From Dermatemys mawii (Eukaryota > Chordata > Testudines > Dermatemydidae), in NCBI GenBank assembly GCA_007922305.1, contig ML677366.1:10285433-10349432 (forward strand): a stretch of DNA of 64,000 bases, read 5' to 3'. Below, piece by piece: positions 22,535 to 33,570 of this stretch. The first letter of the stretch is position 1, and every line of letters begins with the position of its first letter. The notes under the pieces are model-generated. The model worked only from the letters and a program-made list of their open reading frames with translations. It was not told where the DNA came from and made no database searches. Made by a program: the position numbers and the translations under genes.

Positions 22535-23290
22535 CCAGAAGTCCCAAAGGACCCAGAGCTGTAAACCAGTTTGGCAAAGAGTGGACAAATCCCACCCATC
22601 AATAGCGTGAACAGAAATCTTTCCCAACATACCATCAAGACACTTCCTTCAGTCTACCTATGCCACCTTCTGTCTTCTGGTTTAAACCCCAGCCAACGTA
22701 CTCTCATCCAGTTCCCTTTCTGGGCCAGACACTGAGGCAGCACAGATGCAGCATTCTGAGTCAAAGTCCGCTGAAGTCAATGAGAGTATTTCCACTGACT
22801 TCAAGGAAATTTAGATCAGGCCCACTGAAAATGTGACAAAGATGTGTGTGAATCACATTCTGATGGAATCACAATGCAAACCATCTCACGATCACCCCTA
22901 CCAGCCTCGCCTATGAATTGTGAACAGGAAGAACAGAGCCCTACATGACCTCACATGAAGGAACATTTGCAGCGGATGAATAATTACCTGGAAATTACCT
23001 TCTGGGATCTGCACAAGAAGACAGAGTGGAGCCCTTGAGCATCATAAGCCTTCCATTTGTTTGTAAATTAAAAAATAAATTGACCTATTTTTCTTTTTAT
23101 TTCTCCTTTTTATGCTTACATCGTGGAGACTGTTATTTATCTACTGCCTAAGGTATACAGATGAAGAGGGCAGCACTGGAAAGGATTCTCTTTGGAAACA
23201 GGTGATTTGGTTTTTGATAGACCTTCTGGTTCTACTGGCCGCATCTTTTGATCTCACGATTCGTGTCGAAAAAGTAATATCCAATATCTG
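22535..23290. other. Noncoding DNA with a short repeat
   Basis: The section at 22,745-22,830 ('cgctgaagtcaatgagagta', 'tgacttcaaggaaatttag', 'atcaggccc') is a short sauropsid repeat. The remainder is unique and no exon is visible. Confidence 0.35.
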
Positions 23291-23295
23291 GCATT

Positions 23296-23412
23296 TTAGA
23301 GACAAGGTGGGTGAAGGAATATATTTTATTGGACCAAGACTTGATCCGATATTATCTCAGCCACATTGGCTCTACTATCCTGGGACCAACATGGCTACAA
23401 CATTGCATACAT
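23296..23412. mobile_element. Penelope-like fragment in inverted arrangement
   Basis: The left half reads 'agagacaaggtgggtgaagg', then 'aatatattttattggacc'. The right half reads 'gatattatctcagccacatt', then 'ctatcctgggaccaacatgg' and 'ctacaac'. The right half begins as a diverged reverse complement of the left, so two tail segments of one family lie in opposite orientation around about 23,343. The 'tcctgggaccgacacggctacaac' terminus is familiar from turtle PLE copies. The ribozyme-bearing part of that family is absent here. Confidence 0.55.
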
Positions 23413-23629
23413 CAAATAAACAGTCACCCACTTCACAAATGCAATCTGTGTACATATGCTGAGGGAGGGAACAGAGCAAAAGTCCTTGCTATAATCAGCC
23501 CTTAACTATCGAGTGCATCATGTGTCTAGCCACTCATCAGAGCTCTGATAGTGCCACCCATCAGTGTAGTATCTGAACACCTCCCAAAGAGTAAATAACA
23601 GAACTGGAGAGAAAACAGGATTTTATTTC

Positions 23630-23900
23630 ATGATAAATTGACCTATTTTTTCATTTTTATCAAAATTTCCCATGGAAAATGTTGACTTTTCAGCAAAATA
23701 TCAAAAAGAAAAATATTTTGGCCAACAGCTTTTTGGGTTTAGGGTATTTGGGCTTTTTTAAAAAAAATGTGTTTTGTTTTTAAAAGAAATCTCAAACTTT
23801 TGCAAGGAAAGCAGACATGTTGTACAAAAAATGTTTAGTCAATAATCCAATTTTTCAGATGCAAAACATTTTGATGGAATCCTTTCAGCTATACCCAGTA
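23630..23900. repeat. AT-rich transposon relic ('aaaatttcccatggaaaat' type)
   Basis: Contains 'caaaatttcccatggaaaat', 'gttgacttttcagcaaaat' and 'gcaaaacattttgatgg'. It shares its texture with 2,590-2,860 and 31,071-31,486. Ends not found. Confidence 0.45.
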
Positions 23901-23904
23901 AAAA

Positions 23905-24490
23905 ACCAAAAATAATAGGCAAATGGTCTAATTTTCTCCTTACTTCCACTGAAACAAACAGGGTGTAGAACTATATATCTTCCCGTTCATTTCCTCCTCT
24001 CTCTTGCTTTCCTCCTCCCTCTCCTGCTGTTCCTTTTCACTCTCCCTTGTTGCCTATTATTTGTGCTATAATTAATTGTTCCTATAATAGACTGCGGGTG
24101 GAGGGAGAAGAACAGAGCCTGGGGCAACATCTTTAATGGTACCCCAGTAATAGCTCCCTCTTATGAGATACTGGATGTTTAAAGCACCGTGGAGTCCACT
24201 TTAGAACCCTTTATTTAAATGTACGGGGGCTTATTTATCCCTATTCCATGTGTAGGTTTCCTGTTGAGCTCCATGAGAGCTCTGCAAAGAGAGAACAGGG
24301 CTTATTGCCTGGATGAAATCCTACTTTAAGATAACATTAGCTACAGTTACCTTCCCTTGTTCTTTATTGCTCTGGTCCAAAACAGCATCTTTGTTTCTCA
24401 AGGATTCATCTGCACATGCTACTTATTCCCAATCCTCAGGTCTCACAGTTGGTTGTTGGGGAGATGTATAGTTATGTCACAAACAGAAAA
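23905..24490. other. Noncoding DNA with a pyrimidine tract
   Basis: A C/T-rich stretch lies at 23,980-24,055 ('cctcctctctcttgctttcc'). No other feature is recognised. Confidence 0.35.
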
Positions 24491-24494
24491 CAAT

Positions 24495-24560
24495 GAATCT
24501 GATTCTTACCTAACACCAGTTTTACACCAGTTGAACTCTGCTGACTTCATTGGTTTTTTT
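24495..24560. repeat. Short sauropsid repeat, 'accagttttacaccag' type
   Basis: Reads 'aatctgattcttacctaaca', 'ccagttttacaccagttgaa' and 'ctgacttcattgg'. It belongs with the copies near 59,255 and 19,815. Confidence 0.5.
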
Positions 24561-24564
24561 TAAT

Positions 24565-25225
24565 TTGTCTCAATTTTTCATGTTTTTCTCTGTTTAAACC
24601 TTCCCTTCTCCCAGTGTTGATGAAAAGAAAAATTTCTGTGATATCCAAAAGGCATATTTTATAAAAAAATATTATTGGTGATAGCTTTTTGACTAGCCTT
24701 GAAGACTATTGTAACTAATGCCAAACAGAATCTGCAATGGCAGGTGTATTAATGTGGCTAGGGAGGGGGGAAGAGGAAAGAACTGAACCAAGATAAATGG
24801 ATTCCTTTGTGAACAAAAGCACCTCCTAATTGCTTTCTGTGATACCAGGGTGATAGATACATTAGCAAAGTCTAGACCGGATAAAGTTGGAACCTTCAGA
24901 AAGGAGATTGGAAACTGAGATATTACTAGGACCACAGGGAACAGACACATTGTTAGAGAAGGAAACTCAGCAATCAGAGCTCTGCCAAGATCAGTGTTCG
25001 TGGGTGTCTTATATTACCTGAACTTGTTTTCCAGCTTTACTTGGCTTCACCTTTCTCTCAGCTGAGTTAAAATTTTGAATCTGAATTTGCAGATTTCTCT
25101 TCACGCCTTGTCCTGAGATTCTAATCTAGAAGCACTGAATTATTCTCCTCGTTCACCAGAAGGTTTGTCACAGTTGAATTGGTTTAACCTCAGTCACTTT
25201 TGAATCAGGGTTGGTAATTTCCAGG
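24565..25225. other. Noncoding DNA, nothing recognised
   Basis: An 85-codon minus-strand frame (24,693-24,950) has no domain. No repeat family is clear. Confidence 0.35.
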
Positions 25226-25227
25226 GA

Positions 25228-25790
25228 ACATAAGAACAGCCATACTGGGCCAGACCAATGGTCCATCTAGCCCAATATCCTATCTTCATGCAGTGATCAG
25301 AATTAACAGGCAATTATGGTTCCTAACATTCTGTTCACTTTTCTTTTTTTTTCTTTTTTTTTTTTGGGGGGGGGGGGGCGGCGGTGCCTGCACATTGAGC
25401 AGATGTTTTCAGAGAACTAGCCACAATGACTCCAAGATCTCTTTCGTGAGTGGTAACAAATAATTTAGACCCCACCATTTTGTATGTATATTTGGGAGTA
25501 TGTTTTCCAATGTACATTACTTTGCATTTATCAACATGGAATTTCATCTGTCATTTTGTTGCTCAGTCACCCTGTTTCGTGAGTTCCCTGTGCAGTCAGC
25601 TTTGGACTTAACTATCTCGAGTAATTTTATATTGTCTGTCAACTTTACTACCTCACAGTTTACCTCTTTTTCCAGATAATTTATTAATATTTTAAACAGC
25701 ACTGATCCCAGTAGAGATTCTTGGGATATCCCACTATTTACCTCTCTCTACTGTGAAAACTGACCATTTATTTCTACCTTTTGTGTCCTA
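25228..25790 (-). mobile_element. CR1 LINE, internally deleted copy
   Basis: The 3' tail lies at 25,228-25,290 ('gaacataagaacagccatac', 'tctagcccaatatcctatct'). From about 25,313 the sequence matches the 3' part of the reverse-transcriptase coding region. Its minus-strand translation (25,335-25,547) has the 'ERDLGVIVASSLKTSAQCA' block typical of CR1 C-terminal reverse transcriptase and a 'KCKVMYIGK' block upstream. Compared with 44,780-45,620, roughly 650 bases between tail and coding part are missing. Old copy, no intact ORF. Confidence 0.9.
25339..25378. repeat. T-rich run followed by G13
   Basis: About 27 mostly T bases (25,339-25,365) are followed directly by thirteen G (25,366-25,378). 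The position corresponds to the short 'gcttttttgactg' T-run of CR1 relatives such as 60,661-60,680, so the tract grew inside the LINE after insertion, or the homopolymer is a sequencing or assembly artefact. Confidence 0.8.
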
Positions 25791-26035
25791 AGCTAGGTTA
25801 GGACAGGGCCCTAGTAAATACGGTCTTAAACCCAGTTGAAACCAGGAAACTGGGAAAAAATAATTGCATCAGTGTCCAGCAAGTTCAGCAAGCATAGAAC
25901 AATTTTTTTCAAACTTTGCATGCATCCGGACCAAAATGTATACAGACATTCTCATGTGCAGTACTATAATGACATATATTAGTATTATACTGACTGCTTT
26001 TGCTTTTCATTTGTACAACCTTAAATTGATCTATG

Positions 26036-26451
26036 AATCTACTCAGAGGTGCCGATTCTGTGGGTGTTTCAGGGCTGGAGCACAGGAAAAAACGTTGGGT
26101 GCTGAACACCAACTGGCAGACCCCCATCAGTCCCTCTCCTCTCCCAGCACCTCCCACCCGCCAGTGGGGCCCACCAATCAGTGCCTCCCCCTTCTCCCTT
26201 TGCCTCCCATCCGCTGTGGTCAGCTGTTTCGTGGCATGCAGGACACTCTGGGAGGGAAGAGCGAGGACATGGTGTGCTTGGAGGAGGGGGCGAAATGGGG
26301 CGGGAAGAGGCAGGGCAGGGGTGGGGACGGAAGAGGTGGTGTGGGGATGGGTATTTTGGGAAAGGGGTGAGGTGGGGGCAGGTCCTGGGACAGAGCTGAG
26401 GGTTTCGAAAATCCCCCGGAACATTGGAAAGTCGGCACCTATTAATCTACT
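26036..26451. mobile_element. hAT-type non-autonomous transposon with perfect 8-bp duplication
   Basis: The element spans 26,044-26,443. The flanks 26,036-26,043 and 26,444-26,451 are both 'aatctact', the 8-bp target-site duplication expected of hAT transposases. The ends are 'cagaggtgccgattctg' and the inverted 'gaaagtcggcacctatt', in which the last three bases have mutated from the usual 'ctg'. The 400-bp interior is GC-rich with no transposase. A 185-codon minus-strand frame inside it is compositional. A relative lies at 51,321. Confidence 0.92.
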
Positions 26452-26454
26452 GTC

Positions 26455-26775
26455 ATATGGAACCACACTTTGAATATGTAGCTAACACAAAGTGTAATGT
26501 GTTATGCATTAATGAATGTTTTTAAAATAGAAAGTGTCTTAAACTGGGACTAACTCATTTTGCCTGTGGTGGTAAGAACCATGATTTTACCTGATTAAAA
26601 ACCACCTCTGGTGAATACCGTGCCATCCCTGATTTGATTTCACGTAATCAAAAAGGCTCACCAGGTCTCTCTGAATCAGGTTTCTTTTTCCTCCTCTCCT
26701 TCTCTTCCTTCAAAGGCCCCTCTGATAATACCAAGAGCCCCTGGGCAATATTTCCCATTTATTTCGCTGTCTGAA
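26455..26775. other. Noncoding DNA, nothing recognised
   Basis: No repeats or exons recognised. Confidence 0.3.
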
Positions 26776-26779
26776 GCTA

Positions 26780-27130
26780 ATTTAAGCAGATGCACCAAGA
26801 ATGACAAAGCTAAACAGCTTGAAAAATAGGTTACCAGCCCTTGAGGCAAAAGTTGAAATATTTTTTTCCCAAACATTCTGAATAAAACTGTTGCTGAGCT
26901 GACAGCTAATTTTGAAATGACTGCATCCCCTTGTTTTAATGTCTAACAAGGTTTAAAGTGAAGGCCTCATGTTTCAGATGCAACAAAACAACTTGGACAA
27001 GAGGTAATTGTGCAGGAATTTCTCATCCATGTCAAGTTCCACCAGCCCAGGAAGATGAAACCACCTAGTGAAATTCTCCCATTGTTCACGGTGAATTCAT
27101 TTTAAGGGTCATTTTATTCATGCATTTGGA
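26780..27130. other. Candidate conserved noncoding block
   Basis: A repeat-free AT-rich stretch with text such as 'gctgagctgacagctaattt' and 'gaggtaattgtgcaggaat'. It could be a conserved element. There is no sequence-level proof without alignment to other vertebrates. Confidence 0.2.
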
Positions 27131-27134
27131 TGGT

Positions 27135-27875
27135 CCTGCAAGATGCTTTAGCCAGCTCAGGGAATCAGAATGTATGGAAGTCCTGACTCGTGGCAGTGTC
27201 ATGGCACTGTCATTGACTCCAGCATCTTGGCAAAATTCTAATTTTCCAGCTAATCTGCCTTCCCGTTTAGTTTGAATTCTTAACTTCCTTCTCTAAACTG
27301 TGACATCATTTTACTCTCTGCACGGGGACTAAAGATCTGTGTTTCGGTCAGGAATGAAGTTATTCCTACATGCAGTTTCCATGGCAGTTTATACAGCTCC
27401 GTGACTTCTCAAAATGGGAGACAATGTGGAGTGTTAAATTTTTCGCAACAGTGGGTCACACGAAACAAGAAATGACCTGACTCTTCACCCAAAATTTGCC
27501 TTACATTTTTCTTGAGGGGTTGAAAAAGCATTTTGTTTTGTTTTAGTAAATTAGCATTGGGCTATTGCATCTCCACACTTCTTGGTTCCTGTGACTACTC
27601 AGGGAAATTTGCACAGGACCGGATGCAGGGGTCATGTGGAAATCTGATTTCTATCCTCCAGCTAACAAAACTTTCAGTCATCCAGATGGGAGCATAAGGA
27701 ATACCATTTGACTTAGAAGATCATTTACACACCACACATCACAAAAAGGGCAAATAGCCTAAGGAGCAGTTAAAGAAATAGTTCACAGACAACCCACGTG
27801 CTGAAACATGTTTGTGCAAAATGTCTGAAATAATTTCAAAGAACAAACACACTTGTAAAAAAAATCAAAGTCTGT
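27135..27875. other. Noncoding DNA, nothing recognised
   Basis: I see no repeats, RNA genes or exons. Confidence 0.3.
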
Positions 27876-27879
27876 TTGC

Positions 27880-28120
27880 AGAAAATTAACAAGCATTAGA
27901 AAGGGCTTATTTAATCCAATATTCACGATGAATAATTTACCCAGTTTTACTTCTCATTGCCATTCTTTGAATATCTGATGACGCCAGCTGCCTCTCTGGC
28001 TGTTTATTGTTATTTGTTTTTAATTAAAAGATGCTTTAACATGTTCAGGTGTTCACTGTTCTTCAGAATACAATTAGAGAGCAAATATCAGCGAGGAAGC
28101 TCTCTCAGTCTATGGAGATA
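27880..28120. other. Candidate conserved noncoding block
   Basis: Contains 'ctgatgacgccagctgcctc' and 'tgtttattgttatttgtttt' followed by 'taattaaaagatg', which carry E-box (CAGCTG), forkhead-like and homeodomain-like cores within 80 bases. The clustering suggests an enhancer. Inference only. Confidence 0.22.
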
Positions 28121-28194
28121 AAGGAAACTATCTAAAAACTATTCTGAAAAAAACATTTATTAACATATTTGTATTATATAGATTTGTATAAAAC

Positions 28195-28236
28195 ACGTGT
28201 ATGTATAGAGATATATACACACACACATATATGAGC
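28195..28236. repeat. TA/CA microsatellite
   Basis: An imperfect alternating run ('gagatatatacacacacaca' and 'tatatgag'). Short and interrupted. Confidence 0.85.
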
Positions 28237-28239
28237 AGA

Positions 28240-30160
28240 CGGTATATGTAATTTTCTTGCATACATATCTAAAGTAATCATTAAATCATCACAGATTTAT
28301 GTGAAATTAATCTAGAGCAGAGAAATGGCAGGTGAAATTGGCTGGCTTCCATTTCTGCTAATACCAAGGCAATGTCTTCCCCCTCCCTCGCACTCCCGGG
28401 GGCCCCTCTGTCTAGAGGCATTCAGGATTATACACTTCATGGTAATTTATGTCAGTCTTTCTGACTATTTGGCCATTAAAGTCCACAACATGTGGATGGC
28501 TTCAGGTGTGAGTGACTGGCAGCTCACCCAGAACTCAGCTGGAATCATGGCAGTCATTTCTCTATAGGCCCTTTCCGGTCTTTCATTCTAATAGAGTTTG
28601 TTCAGCTTAGCTGCAGTTTAAAACTGCCCAGACGCAAAGTGAGGGAGGCCCCTCACTGAGGTGGATTGTGTCAGAATGTGGCAGCAACAGGGTTGAGTAA
28701 AACTAAAAGGCAATTCTGTATAGGCAGACGGTAATAGTTGGAGGTGGGCCTGAATCTTCAAACTGTGGAGATGTTTGAATCAGAACCACGATCCAAACCT
28801 TGAAAATGCTCCCTTATGTTATACTGATCAGAAGCATAAAAGAAAAAAGAAAACCCCCACTCTGGGCTGGATCTGGATTCAGATTCATATTTAGTGGCTT
28901 GGCACCTTCTCGTGTTAGCAATGAGATTTGAAAGGATGTTGTTTTGTTTTCATTCCATTCCGGAAAATCCAGGTCATGCCCAACTTCATCACATCTGAAC
29001 CCCTTTGACCCTATTTCTATTACCCTTTATTTATTGAAGGTCACCACATAAAGGTCATGTTATATCACTCCTGCCGGGCCAAGTTTCTTAAAGTGAAGGA
29101 GTGAGAGGAAAAAACACTGCAATCTTCATATATCCAGATGGCTGACATCAGATGAGAAAGATGTCCAGGGATCCGAGATACAGGTATTTTATATTGCTTC
29201 CCCAAGAAGCCGCTGCTGGAAACAAACTGGGAATTTAAAAAACAAAAATATCCCAAAACACTATTTCAGCTGCAAATGTGTCACTCATCCCAGATCTGAA
29301 CACCTTTCTTATCACTAAGCCCAGGGAACTGGAATACCTCACACTACAAATAGGAAATCAATGGCTGGTTTTATTGTTCAGCTTCCAAACGAGGCCCCCA
29401 CCCCTTGTTCCTTCATACAGCTGCCTGCTGCTTCATCAGTGGAGTTCAAGAGAGCGAAAAAAATAATAATCAATGCTCATTTCACAGTAGGTAAATGTAC
29501 GTCAATGAGAGATTTATGACCGCGCTCATGTCGGTTCCCTCCTGCACTTTAACTCACAGCACATGAAGGAGACGCTGTTTATGGCCCTCACAGGTCAGAT
29601 CTGCAATGCAAAATTCTTTATGATGCTCTTTTCAAAAACTTTAGTTGAATCTCTGTGCCAGATGAGAGAAAGCAGGAAATCAAATGTTAAAAGGCTGCGA
29701 GGCTCATGACAGCAATGTCTGGGCCAAAGAAATCTGGCATGTCTGGACTCCCCATCTTGAGAAGGTTTTCTCCCTCCCCTCTTTTTTTCTTTTCTTTTCC
29801 TCACCGTCCCACCACTTCCTGGATGGTTGAGTCATTGTGGGCTGTACTTTTCTCAGCAATGAAACACAGAGGCAACTTCGACAGCTGCAGAACTGAATAC
29901 TTGCTTGGAATTTATTTCCATAAGGGCTGGTTGTTTTCTTTCAAACAGATCTCACATGTACACACACAAAGGAACCTGGGCTTGCTCACTGCAGTAAGGA
30001 AGTGACACAGGTATGTTCTTGTTGGGGATGTCATCATGGAAGACAGCAGTTGCTTTGTCACACAGACCAATAAGATGATACTGTATGGAATGGCTTAGTG
30101 CCTACTGCTTTATGTTCCTTTCTGGAGTCCTGATGAGCCACGCTGCAAAACAAAAGCAGC
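28240..30160. other. Noncoding DNA, possible diverged repeat at 28,740-28,910
   Basis: The part at 28,740-28,910 ('ggatctggattcagattc') resembles a diverged interspersed repeat also suspected at 11,200 and 35,850. The remainder shows no repeats or exons; frames at 28,325-28,567 and 29,595-30,005 have no domains. Confidence 0.3.
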
Positions 30161-30164
30161 ATCA

Positions 30165-30320
30165 AGAATAGCAATAGTGCTTTGGGATCCTTGGATGGAA
30201 GTCCACAGATGGGACAACTGAAGCACAGCAGGGTGAAATGACCTTGTCCAAAGTAACACAGCCAAGGTCAGGCACAGAACCCAGCTCCCAATGACTGACA
30301 CTCCAGTGCCATAGCAATGG
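30165..30320 (-). mobile_element. MIR-type SINE relic
   Basis: The + strand has 'cacagatgggacaactgaag', 'aatgaccttgtccaaagtaa', 'cacagccaaggtcaggcaca' and 'cccagctcccaatgactgac', the reverse complement of a MIR core in correct order. Confidence 0.75.
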
Positions 30321-30324
30321 CCTG

Positions 30325-31065
30325 TCTTTTGGGAGACTGCTTGATGGACAGGGTGAAATGTGAGGCCCCAGTTCTGACCAAGTAGATTCAGGAGCTGGCA
30401 GCATTGTATCATTCTGCAAGTGATGCATAAACCAGTCTGCATAAAATGAGGACTGAATCGAGATTTAATCTGCCATGATGTATTCTGAAGCTGGACAGAA
30501 CCATTTGGATGGCTTGAGGAAGTCTGGTTAACTTTCCTTCTCACCCCTCGCCTCCACTGGTTTTCATTTTCATGCTGCCTCTGCACTTCCTGGTTCTAGC
30601 TAATCCTGAAAATAATGAACTAGAGCAAGAAAGCCTTTTCTTCTGGTATTTCCTGCCTGTCAAAAAGCAGGAAGCATCAGAAATCTTGTGGGAAAACAAT
30701 TTCTCATGAGACTTCTAGGTTCATTTTCTAGGCTCTAGCCCAGATGGCTTGGATCATTTGGACAGAGTTCAGGTAAATATCTGAATTTGGAGAACTTAGC
30801 TGAACTTACAAACCTTTTGAGGTTTGGACATCACTCCCGGGCTTCCCCCACAGTTAATTAGTTTTTCTTTCATCGTATCTCTCATGCATTCTTCAGTTCA
30901 ATCACTTTCAGGACTACGGACCAGTTTGTGCCCTCTGATAAACACAGACTACCCGCAGTGAGGGCGGTGCATGGTATCTAGAAATGGCTAGGTAGCAAAA
31001 GAAAGCTATTTGTAAATGAAATCGCTTATTTTGGGTTGCTATGCCTAATTGGGGTCATGAAATTC
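30325..31065. other. Noncoding DNA, nothing firmly recognised
   Basis: A stretch near 30,770-30,840 ('aatatctgaatttggagaac') may be a diverged repeat. No exon is supported. Confidence 0.3.
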
Positions 31066-31070
31066 GAGAG

Positions 31071-31486
31071 TAGAGCTGGTTGGAAACATTTTATTGAAAC
31101 AGTTTTCTATTGAAAAAAAGTTGTTTATATTAAACTCAATATTTTTGCAAAATCAAATAAATTTTGATGAACCTTCATTTAGAAAAAAATGGGAAAAAAG
31201 TTTTGAAAATGGCACATTTTTGGCACAAGAAGTTTAGATTTTTATTTGTGTAATGACTTTTTGTTTTGAAATGTAGTTTATTTTATAAAAGTTAAGAATT
31301 TAAAAAACAAAAAAACAAAACAGGGTTGCAATCAAAACAAAACATTTCAAATATATCAAAAGAAAACATTTGGATTGACCCAGAACAGTTACTTGTTAAG
31401 AAAGAGAGAAAGAGAAAATTTTGGCTTTTGGGACCAAAAAACACATTTTTTTCTGGGATGGAAAATTTCTTTTCCAAACAGCTCTG
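31071..31486. mobile_element. AT-rich non-autonomous DNA transposon
   Basis: Terminal inverted repeats are 'tagagctggttggaaa' (31,071-31,086) and 'tttccaaacagctctg' (31,471-31,486), matching at 14 of 16 positions when inverted. The interior is A/T-rich with 'gaaacattttattgaaac'-type blocks and no transposase. Flanking octamers ('ttcgagag', 'cttcagag') match at only 5 of 8 positions, so a target-site duplication is not claimed. A relative lies at 57,289. Confidence 0.75.
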
Positions 31487-31489
31487 CTT

Positions 31490-31825
31490 CAGAGTATTCT
31501 GACAACTGCTAGATGTCTATGAATATGTTCACAGCTTCCCAAAGTATTACTGGCTTTAATGTGAATGATTATTTGTTGGAAAACTCATGCCAGAAAATGT
31601 GCTGTTCTCCTGTTCAACGTATTTCAGTCATCTGTTTGGGGAGCAGAAATTATACTATGTGATTTAGGTGACTAATCACACAACACGAAGAGCAGACAGT
31701 GGAACTGAACTATTTTGCAAATATTCATAAATAACAAATGCATTTGAAGGAAACTAGGTTCAGGTCTCAAATGTTACATTACCCCCAAAAAATGTGCTAA
31801 GGTGCCAGCCAAATAAAGCACTTAA
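31490..31825. other. Noncoding DNA, nothing recognised
   Basis: No repeats or exons seen. Confidence 0.3.
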
Positions 31826-31829
31826 GCCC

Positions 31830-31935
31830 ATTTTTAAGTCCCTCTCTGTTCGCTAAGGCATTTAAGCATGTGTTTAAATCCAATTGACTTCAGTGTGACT
31901 CAAGCATGTGCTTAGTGACTCAAGCTGAATCAAGG
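31830..31935. repeat. Short sauropsid repeat ('aagcatgtgcttaagt' type)
   Basis: Repeated variants of 'gcatttaagcatgtgtttaa' and 'attgacttcagtgtgactca' are present. These are the core blocks of a short interspersed repeat whose relatives occur at 14,370 and 22,745. Confidence 0.5.
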
Positions 31936-32150
31936 CCTAAATTTGTAGCTAGTTCATTGTCCATTTCTATGAATATCCAATGTTGGAATATGATTAATAT
32001 TTACGGAACTTCTAGCAGATTTAAATGCACATTCAAATTAAAACCGGTGAGAGCCATGTATCTAAACCCCCTAGTCAGCTTTGAAAAATCTCAGTCATTA
32101 AGTTTTGCACTGAGTTGGTTGAAATGTATTTCACCTCTCTCTCTCTCAGG

Positions 32151-32400
32151 CCTGGTCTACACTAGGGGTGGGGATCAATCTAATGAATAACATAGCTGAA
32201 GTCAGTGTACTTAGACACTGTGGTAAGTCGACAGCTGACACTCTCCAGTCAACTCCACCTGTTCCCCTTGCCCTGGTGGAGTTCCAAAGTCGACGGCAGA
32301 GTGCTTGGCGGTCAATTTATTGCATCTAGACTAGACACGATAAATCAACCCCCACTGGATGGATCGCTGCCCGTTGATCCAGTGGGTAATGTAGACAGTG
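32151..32400 (-). mobile_element. Multi-hairpin MITE, inverted relative of the 59.4-kb copy
   Basis: The start 'cctggtctacact' and the end 'ccagtgggtaatgtagaca' correspond to the reverse complement of the element at 59,379-59,676. The shared internal pieces are 'acatagctgaagtcagtgta', 'ggtaagtcgac', 'ggtggagttccaaagtcgac' and 'gacacgataaatcaa', in inverted order. This copy is more diverged and its hairpins are eroded. No coding capacity. Confidence 0.75.
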
Positions 32401-32429
32401 TGCATTTCAAAAACAATGTAAGGCTGAGG

Positions 32430-32780
32430 CCCTGATCTACACTGAGTTGGGTCAGTTCAAGGCAGTCTACCCTTAAATTTCACACCTGCTGATGTGACTG
32501 CTCTGCAATGCTCACTTAATAACTGCACCTCCACAAGCGGTATAGAGTCCAGGTCAATGTAGTTTGCTAGACACAGAGTCAGTGGAGACACTGAGTTGCT
32601 TATGTTGACTGTTACTGGCTTTCAGGAGCCATCCCTCCATGCCTCACACTGACAGTTCAATCAACACAAATGCTACTGTTGAGGACATGCACCACTAACA
32701 CAAGAAGCAGGGCATAGACACTCACAAGTATGTAATTACTGTGGCAACTGTACGCCAGTGTAAGTTAGGTTAACTCATGG
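32430..32780. mobile_element. Probable second MITE adjacent to the first
   Basis: Begins 'ctgatctacactgagttggg' and ends near 'ccagtgtaagttaggttaac' and 'tggcctc'. It has the same 'ctacact/agtgta' edge style as its neighbour but a different interior. Classified by edges and texture only. Confidence 0.4.
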
Positions 32781-32784
32781 CCTC

Positions 32785-33565
32785 AAATTTTGTTGCAGGG
32801 GTAAATAAAAATAAAACAGAAGAAAACTGCCAGCATACTGCCTGAAAGAAAAATAAAGCTCTAGGTAAAAGAAAAAAAAAAACACCTTATCCATTGCTCA
32901 AGGTTCCAACTCTTTGATTAAGCAGAATTTGTTAGAACACACTTTTAAGACCCTTTTCATTTCACTCATCTCATGTGTCCATATGTAGGCCAGCCTTTCC
33001 TTACTGCCACATATCGTTAACAAAGAAGAACAAGTCAGGTGTATCCTGCAAGATCTTCTCTGCCACTTTCATTAAAAGTCGCTCTCCTCCCTTGTCTGCT
33101 TCATTTGAAACAAACTGTGCGCTAGTCAGGTGTTCATTATACTGACAATGTTCAAATGACAACCAGTTTATTCTCCTGCCTGCACCTCCAGGAATTGCAT
33201 TAATAATGATGTCTGTCTGCTGCAGAGATGCTTTGTAGAAACGGAGCATCTGTCATGTGGGCACTTAATTATGTCTTCTTAAAAGGAGATAATTAGGATT
33301 GCATGTAAAAGATTGCTCCAGGATTAAAAATGTATTTCAAAATTAGTTTTCCAGTTGGGTCAGACTTTTAATTTTAGTTTCAGTAACCAAATTGGAGGAA
33401 ACTGTATTGATCTGACAGACCTGATAAGACAGATGTTTAAAAGGAGGGATGCTGTTTATTTGAACAGTCTCTCAAGCACTAGCCAGCATGATATTCAATG
33501 GTAAAAAAGGAAAACATAACAAGATGATGATGATATGCACAGCAGTGAGGGAACCTATTGCTCTG
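32785..33565. other. Noncoding DNA with an A-run
   Basis: An A-rich run lies near 32,869-32,881. An 82-codon minus-strand frame (33,001-33,249) has no recognisable domain. Otherwise unique. Confidence 0.3.
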
Positions 33566-33570
33566 GGTGT

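Noticed and set aside
25909..26466. 185-codon minus-strand frame and overlapping + frames
   Set aside because: They lie almost wholly inside the hAT element at 26,044-26,443. Several frames are open at once because the DNA is GC-rich and poor in stop codons.
31063..31494. 8-bp target-site duplication around the AT-rich element
   Set aside because: Only 5 of 8 positions match, so the boundary rests on terminal repeats alone.
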